DNA of 64,000 nt from an uncultured SAR86 cluster bacterium (GCA_902557575.1 CACEAR010000001.1:1-64000); one strand, 5' to 3'. Shown: positions 25,947 to 36,992, counted from the first letter of the stretch. Translations and numbers: made by a program. Notes: a model not told the origin generated them from the letters alone.

Positions 25947-27136
25947 GAAGGATATCTTTCAAACAATCCACTTGCTCCCATTCCACCACCAATACACATA
26001 GTTACAACACCAAATTGCTTATCATGAGAATGAAGCTGTCTAACTATGTGCCCTACTTGTCTTGAGCCAGTCATACCAAATGGATGGCCTATAGATATAG
26101 ATCCTCCATCCAGATTAAGTTTTTCCATTGGAATACCAAGCTTATCTCTGCAATACACTACCTGGACTGCAAAGGCCTCATTAAGCTCCCAAATATCTAT
26201 ATCATCCATTGAAAGATTATAGTTGTTCAGAAGTTTTGGAACTGAGAAAACAGGGCCTATACCCATTTCATCTGGCTCACATCCCATTGTTGTAAACCCT
26301 CTAAAATAAGCTAATGGCTTAAGACCAAGCTCAAGCGCTTTATCTTCGGACATTACCAAGGTAACAGATGCGCCATCTGATAATTGTGAAGAATTTCCAG
26401 CAGTAACTGATCCATTTTCTGGATCAAAGACTGGTTTTAAGGAAGCCAATCCATCAAGCGTTGTTTCTGGTCTATTGCACTCATCTTTTTCTACACAATA
26501 ATCAATTTCTTTTGAGTCGCCAGTTTCTTTATTCATAAGAAGCATTTTTGTTTCCATTGGAATTATTTCATCATCATATGCTCCAGCTTGCTGAGCTGCT
26601 GCTGTTCTCATTTGGCTTTCGAAAGCATACTCGTCTTGAGCTTCCCTAGATACGTTATATCTTTTTGCAACGACTTCAGCAGTCATTCCCATTGGGTAGT
26701 ATATTCCTGGAGACTTTTCAGCAAGTCTTTCATTAACAAAATTATCCATATTTTGCTTTCCTTGCATCATAGAAATTGTTTCTGCTCCTCCAGCAATAAC
26801 AGTGTCATAGCAGCCAGCCATAATTTGAGATGCCGCCATGGATATTGACTGCATTCCAGAAGAACAATATCTGTTTATAGTTGTTCCTCCTGTAGTTATA
26901 GGAAGATTAGAGAGAACCGCAGCATTTCTTCCAACATTATGTCCCTGAGCACCCTCAGGATTTCCACACCCCATAATGATATCTTCAACAGCTTCTGGAG
27001 GTAAATTGGGATTTCTCTCCAATGTTGCATTTATAATATGTGCCAACATTTCATCGGGCCTAGTCATATTAAATCCGCCTCTAAATGACTTAGCTAATCC
27101 TGTTCTAACACTATCTACTATTACAGCTGTTTTCAT
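25943..27136 (-). CDS. acetyl-CoA C-acyltransferase (thiolase)
   Basis: Thiolase-fold enzyme of 397 residues, expected to cleave 3-ketoacyl-CoA in beta-oxidation or to condense two acetyl-CoA. Active-site nucleophile Cys91 in NRYCSSGMQS; ELNEAFAVQ; His in GGSISIGHPFGMTGSRQVGH; and the second catalytic cysteine in CIGGGMGASGLFE. The pattern fits FadA/FadI-type degradative thiolases in marine gammaproteobacteria, but substrate length cannot be fixed. No FadB partner is adjacent. It is upstream of thiL with a 4-bp overlap. Confidence 0.9.
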   Translation of the reverse strand: MKTAVIVDSVRTGLAKSFRGGFNMTRPDEMLAHIINATLERNPNLPPEAVEDIIMGCGNPEGAQGHNVGRNAAVLSNLPITTGGTTINRYCSSGMQSISMAASQIMAGCYDTVIAGGAETISMMQGKQNMDNFVNERLAEKSPGIYYPMGMTAEVVAKRYNVSREAQDEYAFESQMRTAAAQQAGAYDDEIIPMETKMLLMNKETGDSKEIDYCVEKDECNRPETTLDGLASLKPVFDPENGSVTAGNSSQLSDGASVTLVMSEDKALELGLKPLAYFRGFTTMGCEPDEMGIGPVFSVPKLLNNYNLSMDDIDIWELNEAFAVQVVYCRDKLGIPMEKLNLDGGSISIGHPFGMTGSRQVGHIVRQLHSHDKQFGVVTMCIGGGMGASGLFERYPS

Positions 27137-27159
27137 AATCTACTCCGAAATTTACTTTG

Positions 27160-27465
27160 TTATTCTAATCTATCATCCTGCTCTCTTAAAGCTTTATACC
27201 ACTTAGGAATTATATCGATATTATTTTCTTTAGCTTTTTTAACAAGGTAAGGAATACTTACGGGGCTAAAAGGTAAAACCACAAGTACGCCCATGCCCAA
27301 GCTTTTAAGTATCTCTGCAAGCTGTTTGTTCGCATCTTCTAGATCTTGTTCCGAGGCTTCGCCCTCAAGATATTTCAGATATAAATCCAACATTTTCGTG
27401 TTTTGTACATTTTCTTCTAAAAATGCATCTTTAAGCTTCAGTAGATATTTCCTATACTTGATCAT
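27160..27465 (-). CDS. small LETM1-like protein of unknown function
   Basis: 101 residues. The first ~65 are charged and helical (KYRKYLLKLKDAFLEEN). They are followed by a short hydrophobic stretch, MGVLVVLPFSPVSIPYLVKKAKENNIDIIPKW. The pattern glycine, hydrophobic run, LPFSPVSIP, then a basic helix ending in ...IP, resembles the core of LETM1-type ring proteins, in which a membrane helix precedes a soluble domain. I do not recognise a bacterial family with a known role. It has an ATG, is divergent from nth with only 26 bp between, and lies 23 bp upstream of the thiolase gene in the same direction. Confidence 0.6.
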   Translation of the reverse strand: MIKYRKYLLKLKDAFLEENVQNTKMLDLYLKYLEGEASEQDLEDANKQLAEILKSLGMGVLVVLPFSPVSIPYLVKKAKENNIDIIPKWYKALREQDDRLE

Positions 27466-27491
27466 TTAGAATTAATTTAAATATTTATTAT

Positions 27492-28145
27492 ATGACAAGA
27501 AAAGAGAGAGCATTAATAGTTAAAAAGATTTTAGGCAAAAAATATCCTAATCCACCTATACCTCTTAATCATTTCAATAACTTTTCTTTTTTGATAGCCG
27601 TTTTACTATCAGCTCAGTGCACTGATGAAAGAGTAAATCAGGTAACCCCCAAGTTATTTAAGTTAGCAAAAAGTCCTCTTGAGATGTCAAAACTATCTGA
27701 AAAGAAAATATATTCTATTATCAAGCCTTGTGGTCTAGGTCCTAAAAAATCAAAAGCTATAAAACAGTTATCAAAAATATTAGTCAAAGAGCATGACAGT
27801 AAAGTTCCTGAAAGCTTTCATGAGTTAGAAAAGTTACCAGGAGTCGGCCACAAAACTGCATCTGTTTTGATGAGTCAGGCTTTTGGTGAACCTGCTTTTC
27901 CTGTAGATACTCATGTTCACAGGTTAGCTCAAAGATGGGGGCTTACTTCAGGAAAGAATGTAGTGCAAACAGAAAAAGATTTAAAGAAAGTATTCTCATC
28001 TAAAGACTGGAATGATTTACATTTGCAGTTCATTTTTTGGGGAAGAGAATATTGTCAAGCTAGAGAATGCTTTGGATTAAAGTGTAAAATTTGTAAACAA
28101 ACATCACCTAATAGAAAAAAAACTTTTATCCACAAAAAACCATAG
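27492..28145 (+). CDS. nth: endonuclease III
   Basis: DNA glycosylase/AP lyase that removes oxidised pyrimidines. 217 residues, normal length. LLSAQCTDERVNQVTPKLF; the helix-hairpin-helix LPGVGHKTASVL with catalytic Lys121; and FPVDTHVHRLAQRWGL with catalytic Asp139. The C-terminal 4Fe-4S cysteines are at 188, 193, 198 and 201, spacing C-x4-C-x4-C-x2-C, whereas E. coli Nth has C-x6-C-x2-C-x5-C. All four cysteines are present, so a cluster may still form. Almost no leader: 26 bp separate it from the divergent gene. Confidence 0.93.
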   Translation: MTRKERALIVKKILGKKYPNPPIPLNHFNNFSFLIAVLLSAQCTDERVNQVTPKLFKLAKSPLEMSKLSEKKIYSIIKPCGLGPKKSKAIKQLSKILVKEHDSKVPESFHELEKLPGVGHKTASVLMSQAFGEPAFPVDTHVHRLAQRWGLTSGKNVVQTEKDLKKVFSSKDWNDLHLQFIFWGREYCQARECFGLKCKICKQTSPNRKKTFIHKKP

Positions 28146-28207
28146 TTCATTTAAAATGTTCTTAACTTTTACAAATTGTAACCTTCTATTTTGGAGAAAC
28201 TTTAAAA
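28146..28207 (+). promoter_or_regulatory. putative glyA promoter
   Basis: 62-bp gap between nth and glyA. TTAACT and TCTATT are separated by 17 bp (each 4 of 6 to consensus), and TTGGAGAAAC with a GGAG Shine-Dalgarno core lies about 11 bp before the glyA ATG. No riboswitch-like fold is evident in so short a leader. Confidence 0.35.
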
Positions 28208-29503
28208 ATGTCTTTGCTTGATAAGAAATCTAACCTTAAAACTGATGCAATCTTTTCAAATAAAAATGATATAGAGCTTTATGATGCTGAGCTTTGGGAA
28301 TCCTTTGAAAAGGAAATGATTAGACAGGAAGAACATATTGAACTTATAGCTTCAGAAAATTATGCAAGTCAAAGAGTGCTTCAGGCTCAGGGTTCTGTAT
28401 TAACAAATAAATATGCTGAAGGATATCCTGACAAAAGATATTATGGAGGCTGTGAGTTTGTTGATATTGCTGAGAAGTTAGCAATAGATAGAGCCAAGGA
28501 GCTTTTTAACGCTGATTACGCAAACGTTCAGCCTCATTCTGGTTCCTCTGCAAATGCTGCTGCATATTTAGCATTACTTGAACCAAATGATGCAATACTT
28601 GGAATGAGTCTTGATCATGGAGGACACCTTACACATGGATCGAAAGTAAATTTTTCAGGAAGAAACTATAAATCTTTTCAATACGGTTTAAATCCTAAAA
28701 CACATGATATTGATTATGACCAAGTTCGTGATTTAGCAAAAAAACATAATCCAAAACTAATAATTGCTGGGTTTTCAGCTTTCTCTGGTTTAGTTGATTG
28801 GAGTATATTTAGAGAAATTGCTGATGAGGTTAATGCTTATTTCTTGGTAGATATGGCCCACATATCGGGACTTGTAGCGGCAGGCATGTATCCCTCACCT
28901 GTTCCGTATGCAGATGTTGTGACATCTACGACTCACAAAACACTAAGAGGTCCAAGGTCTGGGATTATTCTTGCAAGAGAGAATGAAGATATACAAAAAA
29001 AATTAAACTCCGCAGTTTTTCCAGGATCACAAGGTGGTCCTTTGATGCATGTTGTTGCTGCTAAAGCAGTTTGTTTTAAGGAAGCTCTTGAACCTGAATT
29101 TAAAACCTATATGTCTCAAGTTATTAGTAATGCTAAAACTATGGCGAAGACTATTATTGGAAGAGGAGTCGATATAGTAAAAGGCGGCACTGAAAATCAT
29201 ATGATTCTTGTCGACCTTAGAAATAAAGGGATAACAGGAAAGGACTCTGAATATAAACTTGGTTTAGCTAATATCACAGTAAACAAGAATGCTGTTCCTA
29301 ATGACCCACAGTCTCCCTTTGTAACATCAGGAATAAGACTTGGAACACCTGCAGTTACAACAAGAGGCTTTAAAGAGGATGAAATTATTCAAATTTCAAA
29401 TTGGATCTGCGACATAGTCCTTGATTTAGATAATGAGAAAAAAATTGAGGGAATTAAAAATAAAGCTCTGTCTTTATGCAAAGAATTCCCAGTATATAAG
29501 TAA
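28208..29503 (+). CDS. glyA: serine hydroxymethyltransferase
   Basis: PLP enzyme converting serine and tetrahydrofolate to glycine and 5,10-methylenetetrahydrofolate. 431 residues, with a ~20-residue N-terminal lead before the usual start. Motifs: [59 protein letters not shown] and the PLP lysine in [14 protein letters not shown]. It heads glyA-nrdR-ribD-ribBA-ribH-nusB, an order seen in other gammaproteobacteria. The stop overlaps the nrdR ATG by one base. Confidence 0.97.
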   Translation: MSLLDKKSNLKTDAIFSNKNDIELYDAELWESFEKEMIRQEEHIELIASENYASQRVLQAQGSVLTNKYAEGYPDKRYYGGCEFVDIAEKLAIDRAKELFNADYANVQPHSGSSANAAAYLALLEPNDAILGMSLDHGGHLTHGSKVNFSGRNYKSFQYGLNPKTHDIDYDQVRDLAKKHNPKLIIAGFSAFSGLVDWSIFREIADEVNAYFLVDMAHISGLVAAGMYPSPVPYADVVTSTTHKTLRGPRSGIILARENEDIQKKLNSAVFPGSQGGPLMHVVAAKAVCFKEALEPEFKTYMSQVISNAKTMAKTIIGRGVDIVKGGTENHMILVDLRNKGITGKDSEYKLGLANITVNKNAVPNDPQSPFVTSGIRLGTPAVTTRGFKEDEIIQISNWICDIVLDLDNEKKIEGIKNKALSLCKEFPVYK

Positions 29504-29979
29504 TGTATTGTCCTTTTTGCCAAGCAGAAGATACAAAAGTTGTTGATTCAAGAATATTTGCAGATGGCTCTCAAATCAGAAGGAGAAGAAAATGCGATGT
29601 TTGCAACGCAAGATTTACAACATTTGAGGTTGCTGATCTAGCTCTTCCAAAGATTATTAAGAATGATGGGAAGCGACAAGAGTTTAATGGTTCGAAGTTA
29701 AAAAAAGGGATGCTTAGAGCCCTTGAAAAAAGACCTCTTTCGGCTGAGAAAACAGATGCCCTCTTTTCAAAGATCTTAAGTGATATAAGAGTGCTTGGAG
29801 AAAGAGAGATTCACTCTGAAAAAATAGGAGAGATTATGATGAATGCTCTTAAAGATGTTGATCAAGTTGCATATGTCAGATTTGCGTCTGTTTATAGAGA
29901 TTTCCAAGATATCAGTGATTTTTCAGATGAAATAAAGTCGCTAAGCAAAGAAGACAAGAAAAAGTCTAAAAAGAAATAA
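29503..29979 (+). CDS. nrdR: transcriptional repressor NrdR
   Basis: ATP/dATP-sensing repressor of ribonucleotide reductase genes. 158 residues: an N-terminal zinc ribbon with Cys3, Cys6, Cys31 and Cys34 (CPFC...CDVC) and the DSR and RRRRKC elements, then an ATP-cone domain (KNDGKRQEFNGSKLKKGMLRALEKRP). The C-terminus is lysine-rich. Gene position between glyA and ribD is classic. I did not find an NrdR box pair within the window. Confidence 0.96.
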   Translation: MYCPFCQAEDTKVVDSRIFADGSQIRRRRKCDVCNARFTTFEVADLALPKIIKNDGKRQEFNGSKLKKGMLRALEKRPLSAEKTDALFSKILSDIRVLGEREIHSEKIGEIMMNALKDVDQVAYVRFASVYRDFQDISDFSDEIKSLSKEDKKKSKKK

Positions 29980-30983
29980 TGCATGAAATTTTTTTAAAAA
30001 GGGCTATTGATCTAGCCCGTAAAGGAAAATATTTAACTAAACCTAATCCTATGGTTGGTTGCGTTATAGTCAAAGACAGCGAAGTAATTGCAGAGGGGTA
30101 CCATATGAAATATGGCTCTAATCATGCAGAAATAAATGCGCTTGAGGATCTTAATAAAAATAATAATATTTCCGAAGCAGAATTTAGACAGCTCACTTTA
30201 TACTGCACGCTAGAACCTTGCTGTCATCATGGTAAAACTGGGCCTTGTACAGATGCAATAATTAAGTCTGGTATTAGGAAGGTTGTAATCGGGATCAAAG
30301 ATCCAAACCCAAAGGTTTCTGGATCTGGTATCAAACAATTAGAGGACAATGGTATTGAGGTTCTCTTTGGTTTTTTTGAAGAAGAATTGATTGAACTTAA
30401 TAAACATTTCTTTTTCAAAAATACTTATAACAGGCCCTACATAGCAGTAAAAATTGCTTCCTCAGCAGATGGAATGTCTCACAGAAAAGATAATACATTT
30501 ACTTGGATTACCTCTGAACAATCAAGAGATGATGTGCAAATTGTAAGAGCAGGATTTGATGCAATCCTTACTGGTGGCAATACACTCAGGAATGATAATC
30601 CTAGGATGAATGCTAGGGTTGATTTCGAAGTTAATCAGCCTCAAAAAATACTTTTAACTTCTCAAGAAATTGATAAAGAATCAAATTTCTTTAAAAGTGG
30701 AGATGTAATGATTAACCGCTCGTCTGATTTAAATAAAGTAATTACAGAGCTATCAAATACAGAAATAAATTCAATTTTAGTTGAAGCGGGTCCAAATTTG
30801 GTAAATGCTTTTCTGGGTAACGATTTAGTTGATGAAATAATTATATATAAGTCTAATATTACATTGGGAGATGTAGGGGTTTCTTGGTTTGAAAATAAAA
30901 CTATAGAAAGCTTAGGTTTTGATTTAAAATCCTCTTTTAAAATTAATGATGATATTAAAGAAACTTATTTAAAAACACCATGA
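29979..30983 (+). CDS. ribD: bifunctional riboflavin deaminase/reductase
   Basis: Two successive steps of riboflavin synthesis: deamination of the pyrimidine intermediate and reduction of its ribosyl group. 334 residues. The deaminase domain (1-145) has the zinc motifs NHAEINAL and PCCHHGKTGPCTDAII. The reductase domain (about 150-334) has VKIASSADGMSHR, TGGNTLRNDNPRMNAR and a shortened C-terminus (EAGPNLVNAFL). ATG 29979 overlaps the nrdR stop; the stop overlaps ribBA by 4 bp. Confidence 0.94.
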   Translation: MHEIFLKRAIDLARKGKYLTKPNPMVGCVIVKDSEVIAEGYHMKYGSNHAEINALEDLNKNNNISEAEFRQLTLYCTLEPCCHHGKTGPCTDAIIKSGIRKVVIGIKDPNPKVSGSGIKQLEDNGIEVLFGFFEEELIELNKHFFFKNTYNRPYIAVKIASSADGMSHRKDNTFTWITSEQSRDDVQIVRAGFDAILTGGNTLRNDNPRMNARVDFEVNQPQKILLTSQEIDKESNFFKSGDVMINRSSDLNKVITELSNTEINSILVEAGPNLVNAFLGNDLVDEIIIYKSNITLGDVGVSWFENKTIESLGFDLKSSFKINDDIKETYLKTP

Positions 30984-32050
30984 ATACAACAAAAGAAATC
31001 ATTGATGACCTTAAAGAAGGGAAAATGGTAATTATCGTCGATGATGAAGATAGGGAGAATGAGGGCGACCTAGTTTGTGCAGCAGATAAAGTTAATTCAG
31101 ATATTGTTAACTTTATGGCAAAGCATGGAAGAGGCTTAATTTGTCTAACGCTCACCAAAGAAAAGTGCTCTGTTCTGGGCTTAAAACAAATGACTGATTC
31201 TAATGAATCCAGTAATAAAACCGCTTTTACTGTGTCCATAGAGGCAAAAGAAGGTATAACTACAGGAATTTCTGCTCAAGATAGAGCTACAACTATTCTT
31301 GCAGCTGTTAACCCAGATGCGACTAAAAAAGACATTGCTCAACCTGGCCATGTTTTTCCACTGCAAGCAATGGATGGCGGTGTTCTAGCAAGAGCCGGTC
31401 ATACCGAAGCTTCTTGCGATCTTGCAGAGCTTGCTGGATATTCTCCATCAGGTGTTATTTGTGAAATCATGAATGATGATGGCTCAATGGCAAGAAGAGA
31501 TGATCTTATTGAGTTCGCTAAGAAACATAATTTAAAGATTGGCACTATTGCTGATTTAATTGATTTTAGGCTGACAACTGAAGCAACTGTAAAAGAGGTT
31601 GAAAAAAGATCTGTTGAAACAGACTTTGGAGAATTTGAGTTAAGGATTTGGGAAGATATGCTAGAAAAAAACTTCCATTTTTCTTTATCGAAAGGTGATA
31701 TCCAAAATGCAGATTCCCCATTAGTCAGGGTTCAAACACAAAGCGTTTTACAAGACACGTTAGCAATTAATGATCTTGGAAAGAAGTGGTCAGTTAGGAA
31801 TTCCTTGGAAAAGATATCTAAATCAGAAGCAGGTGTGTTTGTTTTAATAAATCATAGAGATGCCAGTAGTTATTGGCTATCCTTACTTGAAGGTAAAGAG
31901 CTAACTAAAAAAAGCAGAAGAGTTATTGGAGCTGGATCTCAGATTTTAAGAGATCTAGGGTTAACAAAAATAAAAGTTCTTGGTACCCCAACTCAATATA
32001 ATAATATTTCTGGATTTAACATTGAAATAGTAGGTTTTGAAAATGACTAA
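30980..32050 (+). CDS. ribB: 3,4-dihydroxy-2-butanone 4-phosphate synthase with degenerate GTP cyclohydrolase II domain
   Basis: Makes the four-carbon unit of riboflavin from ribulose 5-phosphate. 356 residues. The N-terminal RibB domain (about 1-200) is intact: VDDEDRENEGDLV, HGRGLICL, GHVFPLQAMDGGVLARAGHTEASCDLAELAG, and DDGSMARRDDL. The C-terminal half (from about 205) has the overall GTP cyclohydrolase II shape (TDFGEFELRIWED, then IGAGSQILRDLGLTKIKVLG), but the zinc-binding cysteine motif and the catalytic arginine/tyrosine segment of RibA are missing. So it should supply only RibB activity, as in pseudomonad RibBA-like proteins. A true ribA must be elsewhere. Confidence 0.92.
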   Translation: MNTTKEIIDDLKEGKMVIIVDDEDRENEGDLVCAADKVNSDIVNFMAKHGRGLICLTLTKEKCSVLGLKQMTDSNESSNKTAFTVSIEAKEGITTGISAQDRATTILAAVNPDATKKDIAQPGHVFPLQAMDGGVLARAGHTEASCDLAELAGYSPSGVICEIMNDDGSMARRDDLIEFAKKHNLKIGTIADLIDFRLTTEATVKEVEKRSVETDFGEFELRIWEDMLEKNFHFSLSKGDIQNADSPLVRVQTQSVLQDTLAINDLGKKWSVRNSLEKISKSEAGVFVLINHRDASSYWLSLLEGKELTKKSRRVIGAGSQILRDLGLTKIKVLGTPTQYNNISGFNIEIVGFEND

Positions 32051-32462
32051 AAATGATGAAATCCTAATTATCTATACCAGCTGGTACGCAGACCTTATTA
32101 ATGAGATGACGGATGCGGTTATGGAAAGATTGGAATCTGAGGATTGTATGATTAAATCTTTTAAAGCACCTGGATCACTTGAGATTCCAGCCTTAGCCAA
32201 AGCAAAAATTACTTCTAAAACAAAAGGAATTCTTGCCATAGGAATTGTCATTAGAGGTGAAACATCTCATTATGACTTGGTCAGTAATGAAACTTTTAGA
32301 TCACTGGGGCAGCTAGCTCTTGATTATCCTGATATTTCGATAATAAATGGCGTAATTTGTGTGGATAACAAAGATCAACTTGAAAAAAGATATATCACAA
32401 CAACAGCAAATAATGCCGATGCATTAATAGCTCTCATTAATGAAAAATCTAGCAAAACATAA
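32043..32462 (+). CDS. ribH: 6,7-dimethyl-8-ribityllumazine synthase
   Basis: Lumazine synthase, penultimate riboflavin step; it forms a capsid-like or pentameric assembly in the cytosol. 139 residues from ATG 32043, which overlaps ribB by 8 bp; TTG 32037 would add two residues. SWYADLINEM, FKAPGSLEIPALAKA, IGIVIRGETSHYDLVSNE (the catalytic His is in the ETSHYD context), and NGVICVDNKDQ follow the family. The canonical GAHEIP motif is GSLEIP here. It overlaps nusB by 23 bp. Confidence 0.93.
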   Translation: MTKNDEILIIYTSWYADLINEMTDAVMERLESEDCMIKSFKAPGSLEIPALAKAKITSKTKGILAIGIVIRGETSHYDLVSNETFRSLGQLALDYPDISIINGVICVDNKDQLEKRYITTTANNADALIALINEKSSKT

Positions 32463-32841
32463 AATAGCTATTAAAACTAGAGAGGTCCTAGTTCAAGCAA
32501 TTTATCAGCATTTATTCGAGAAAACTCCTTCTCAAGAAATATTAGAGCAGTTTAAAAAAGAGCATCGGTCTGAAAAAGTAGACTTCAAAAGATTTAAACT
32601 TTGTTTAGATAAACTCATTAAAGACAACGACGCTATTGAGAAAACTATTTCAAAAAAAATGGAAATTAAAGAAAATGAAATTGAGCTTATTGATAAAGCA
32701 ATCTTGTGTCTTGGCATAATAGAAATGAATAATGAAATGGCACCAAGACCTGTTGTCATTGATGAATGTATAAGATTAACAAAAAAGTTCTCTAATCCTG
32801 AATCATATAAATTTATAAATGCGAGTTTAGATAAAATTTAG
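32440..32841 (+). CDS. nusB: transcription antitermination factor NusB
   Basis: RNA-binding factor of the rrn antitermination complex. 133 residues, all-helical: KTREVLVQAIYQHLFE near the N-terminus, IDKAILCLGIIEMNN and RPVVIDECIRLTKKFSNPESYKFINASLDKI at the C-terminus, the conserved NusB ending. ATG 32440 lies inside the ribH end. It closes the glyA-nusB run; purA converges 11 bp after it. Confidence 0.94.
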   Translation: MKNLAKHKIAIKTREVLVQAIYQHLFEKTPSQEILEQFKKEHRSEKVDFKRFKLCLDKLIKDNDAIEKTISKKMEIKENEIELIDKAILCLGIIEMNNEMAPRPVVIDECIRLTKKFSNPESYKFINASLDKI

Positions 32842-32852
32842 CTGAGATAAAT

Positions 32853-34947
<2,095 letters not shown>

Positions 34948-34949
34948 AC

Positions 34950-35990
34950 TTAATCCTCATCCTCATCTTGTGTTTGTTGCAAAATATCACCTAAGGGAAG
35001 AAGTGTTATATTGCTTCCATCGTTGACATCAATCATTATTTTGGTTGAATCTGAATAAACTTTTTTCATAGCATCAAGATGGATTCTCTTTCTAACTACT
35101 TCAGGATTCTTTTTATACTCATCATAAACTTCATTAAATCTTACAACTTCACCTTCGGCAGTAAGTATTACTTGTTCTTTATATGCTTCAGCAGCTTTAA
35201 TAGTTGCCTCAGCCTGACCTCTTGCTTCAGGGACAATAGTAAGAGCATATCTTTCAGCCTCATTTTGAAGCCTAATCTTGTCTTCTCTTGCAGCAACCAC
35301 ATCATCAAAAGCGGCTTTTACAGCAACCGGCGGATCAGTTTTTTCAATGTTAACTTGTTGAACAATTAACCCAGCTTGATAAATATCAAGGTATTCTTGA
35401 AGCCTATCTCCAACATCTTGAGCTATCTTCTCTCTACCTACTGTTAAAGTTTGTTCCAACGAGTTATCGCCTACAACAAATCTCAATGCACTCTCCGTAG
35501 CCTTTCTAAGGCTTGCTTCCGGATCTCTAACATTGAGAACAAAGTCTTTGATATTGCTTATTCTGTATTGAACTGAAACTGTAACATCGACTAAATTCTC
35601 GTCTTGTGTAAGCATATTTGCTGTTTGAGAATATCTTCTCGTAAGAGCTACGTCCTCTTTAAATCTTTGATCAATTCCAAATAACATAAAGTTAAGACCT
35701 TCTGTTGTCTCTTTGTGATACTCACCAAGTCTTAAGATAACTACCCTTTCACCAGGCTGAACTGTATAGATGGATGCAGATAGATAGACGACTGCTAATA
35801 TGAAAAATCCGTAACCAAGAAATTTACTAGGTGAAAAATTAAAGCCACCGCCTGATGATGAACCTTTTCCTCCACCCGACTTGCTGCCTAAGATAGAAGA
35901 AAATCTCTTTAGAAGATCATCAAAGTCTTGATCATTTCCATTGGAGCGATTACCCCAAGGGTCTTTGTTATCCTGATTATCCCAATTCAT
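34950..35990 (-). CDS. hflK: protease modulator HflK
   Basis: Partner of HflC. 346 residues: a cytoplasmic N-terminus rich in Asn, Asp and Gly (NWDNQDNKDPWG, GSKSGGGKGSSSGGG), a membrane helix at about 57-76, then the SPFH domain (VQPGERVVILRLGEYHKETTEGLNFM) and a coiled coil (EARGQAEATIKAAEAYKEQVI). It is shorter than E. coli HflK at the C-terminus. The ATG at 35990 follows 63 bp after miaA. Confidence 0.95.
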   Translation of the reverse strand: MNWDNQDNKDPWGNRSNGNDQDFDDLLKRFSSILGSKSGGGKGSSSGGGFNFSPSKFLGYGFFILAVVYLSASIYTVQPGERVVILRLGEYHKETTEGLNFMLFGIDQRFKEDVALTRRYSQTANMLTQDENLVDVTVSVQYRISNIKDFVLNVRDPEASLRKATESALRFVVGDNSLEQTLTVGREKIAQDVGDRLQEYLDIYQAGLIVQQVNIEKTDPPVAVKAAFDDVVAAREDKIRLQNEAERYALTIVPEARGQAEATIKAAEAYKEQVILTAEGEVVRFNEVYDEYKKNPEVVRKRIHLDAMKKVYSDSTKIMIDVNDGSNITLLPLGDILQQTQDEDED

Positions 35991-36053
35991 AACGCTTATT
36001 ATATATGTTTAACATTAATATATGGATGAAAGAAGATAATTAAACAAATTATT

Positions 36054-36992
36054 TTAAAAAATTTGCTCTTCTAGGTATTTCTCAATTTCAATAGCTGAGT
36101 TGATATCAAAAGTTTTTGAGAAATTAAAACTCCTCATCCAAGTAAGCTGTCTTTTTACCAATTGTCTAGTGGAAATGACGCACTTCTCCTCAAGCTCATT
36201 GGCATCTAATTCTCCATTAATTACTTGAATTGCTTCTTTGTAATTAATTGAACTAAGAGCTGGATGATTTTTTGCGATATTGTCTAATTTAATTATTTCT
36301 TGGGCTTCTTTAATTAAGCCCATGTTGATCATTTCTTCTATTCTTTCTCGTATCCTTACTTGAAGAATCTCTCTATCGCTTGGAAAAATTCCTAAATTTA
36401 TAAACTCAAATTCTTCAAAGATATTTTCAGTATCTTCTTTTTTGAAATCAGAAATCTTCTTACCTGATATTTTGAAGACCTCTAGAGCCCTTATTATTCT
36501 CTGTTTATCATTTTCCTTTATAGTTTTAGCTGACTCTGGATCTATTTCTTTCAATTCATTAAATAGTTTATCCACTCCTCGATTATCAAGCTCTCGCTGA
36601 AGCTCCTCCCTGATAGCTTCATTTCCTTCAGGTATATCATTTATTCCTTTAAATAGTGCATTGAAGTACATCATTGTTCCACCAACTAGCAAAGGAATCC
36701 TATTATTTGAATGCGCTTGCATGACAATTCTGTAGGCCTGATCATAAAAATCTTTTACTGAAAAAATATTTTCTGGATCAGCGCTATCAACTAAGTGATG
36801 TTTGTATTTTTCAAGGATTTCTTTGGGAGGCTTAGCAGATCCAATATTAAATCTTTTATAAACTTGAACTGAGTCTACGCCTATGATTGAAATTGGAAAT
36901 TTTTTTATTAAATGAACTGCAGTAGAAGTTTTATTACATGCAGTTGGTCCAATCAGGGTAATTATTTTCTTTTTAATCTTGCTATTATGCAA
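36054..36992 (-). CDS. miaA: tRNA dimethylallyltransferase
   Basis: Adds a dimethylallyl group to A37 of tRNAs that read UNN codons. 312 residues, normal length. VDSVQVYKRFNIGSAKPP, HHLVDSADPENIFSVKDFY, LLVGGTMMYFNALFKG and KQRIIRALEVFKISGK match the family. The Walker A is GPTACNKTS (residues 15-23), where the usual Gly before the catalytic Lys is Asn20. The start is TTG at 36992; no nearby ATG fits. It lies 1 bp after the waaA stop. hfq and hflX, which follow miaA in many relatives, are missing before hflK. Confidence 0.93.
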   Translation of the reverse strand: MHNSKIKKKIITLIGPTACNKTSTAVHLIKKFPISIIGVDSVQVYKRFNIGSAKPPKEILEKYKHHLVDSADPENIFSVKDFYDQAYRIVMQAHSNNRIPLLVGGTMMYFNALFKGINDIPEGNEAIREELQRELDNRGVDKLFNELKEIDPESAKTIKENDKQRIIRALEVFKISGKKISDFKKEDTENIFEEFEFINLGIFPSDREILQVRIRERIEEMINMGLIKEAQEIIKLDNIAKNHPALSSINYKEAIQVINGELDANELEEKCVISTRQLVKRQLTWMRSFNFSKTFDINSAIEIEKYLEEQIF

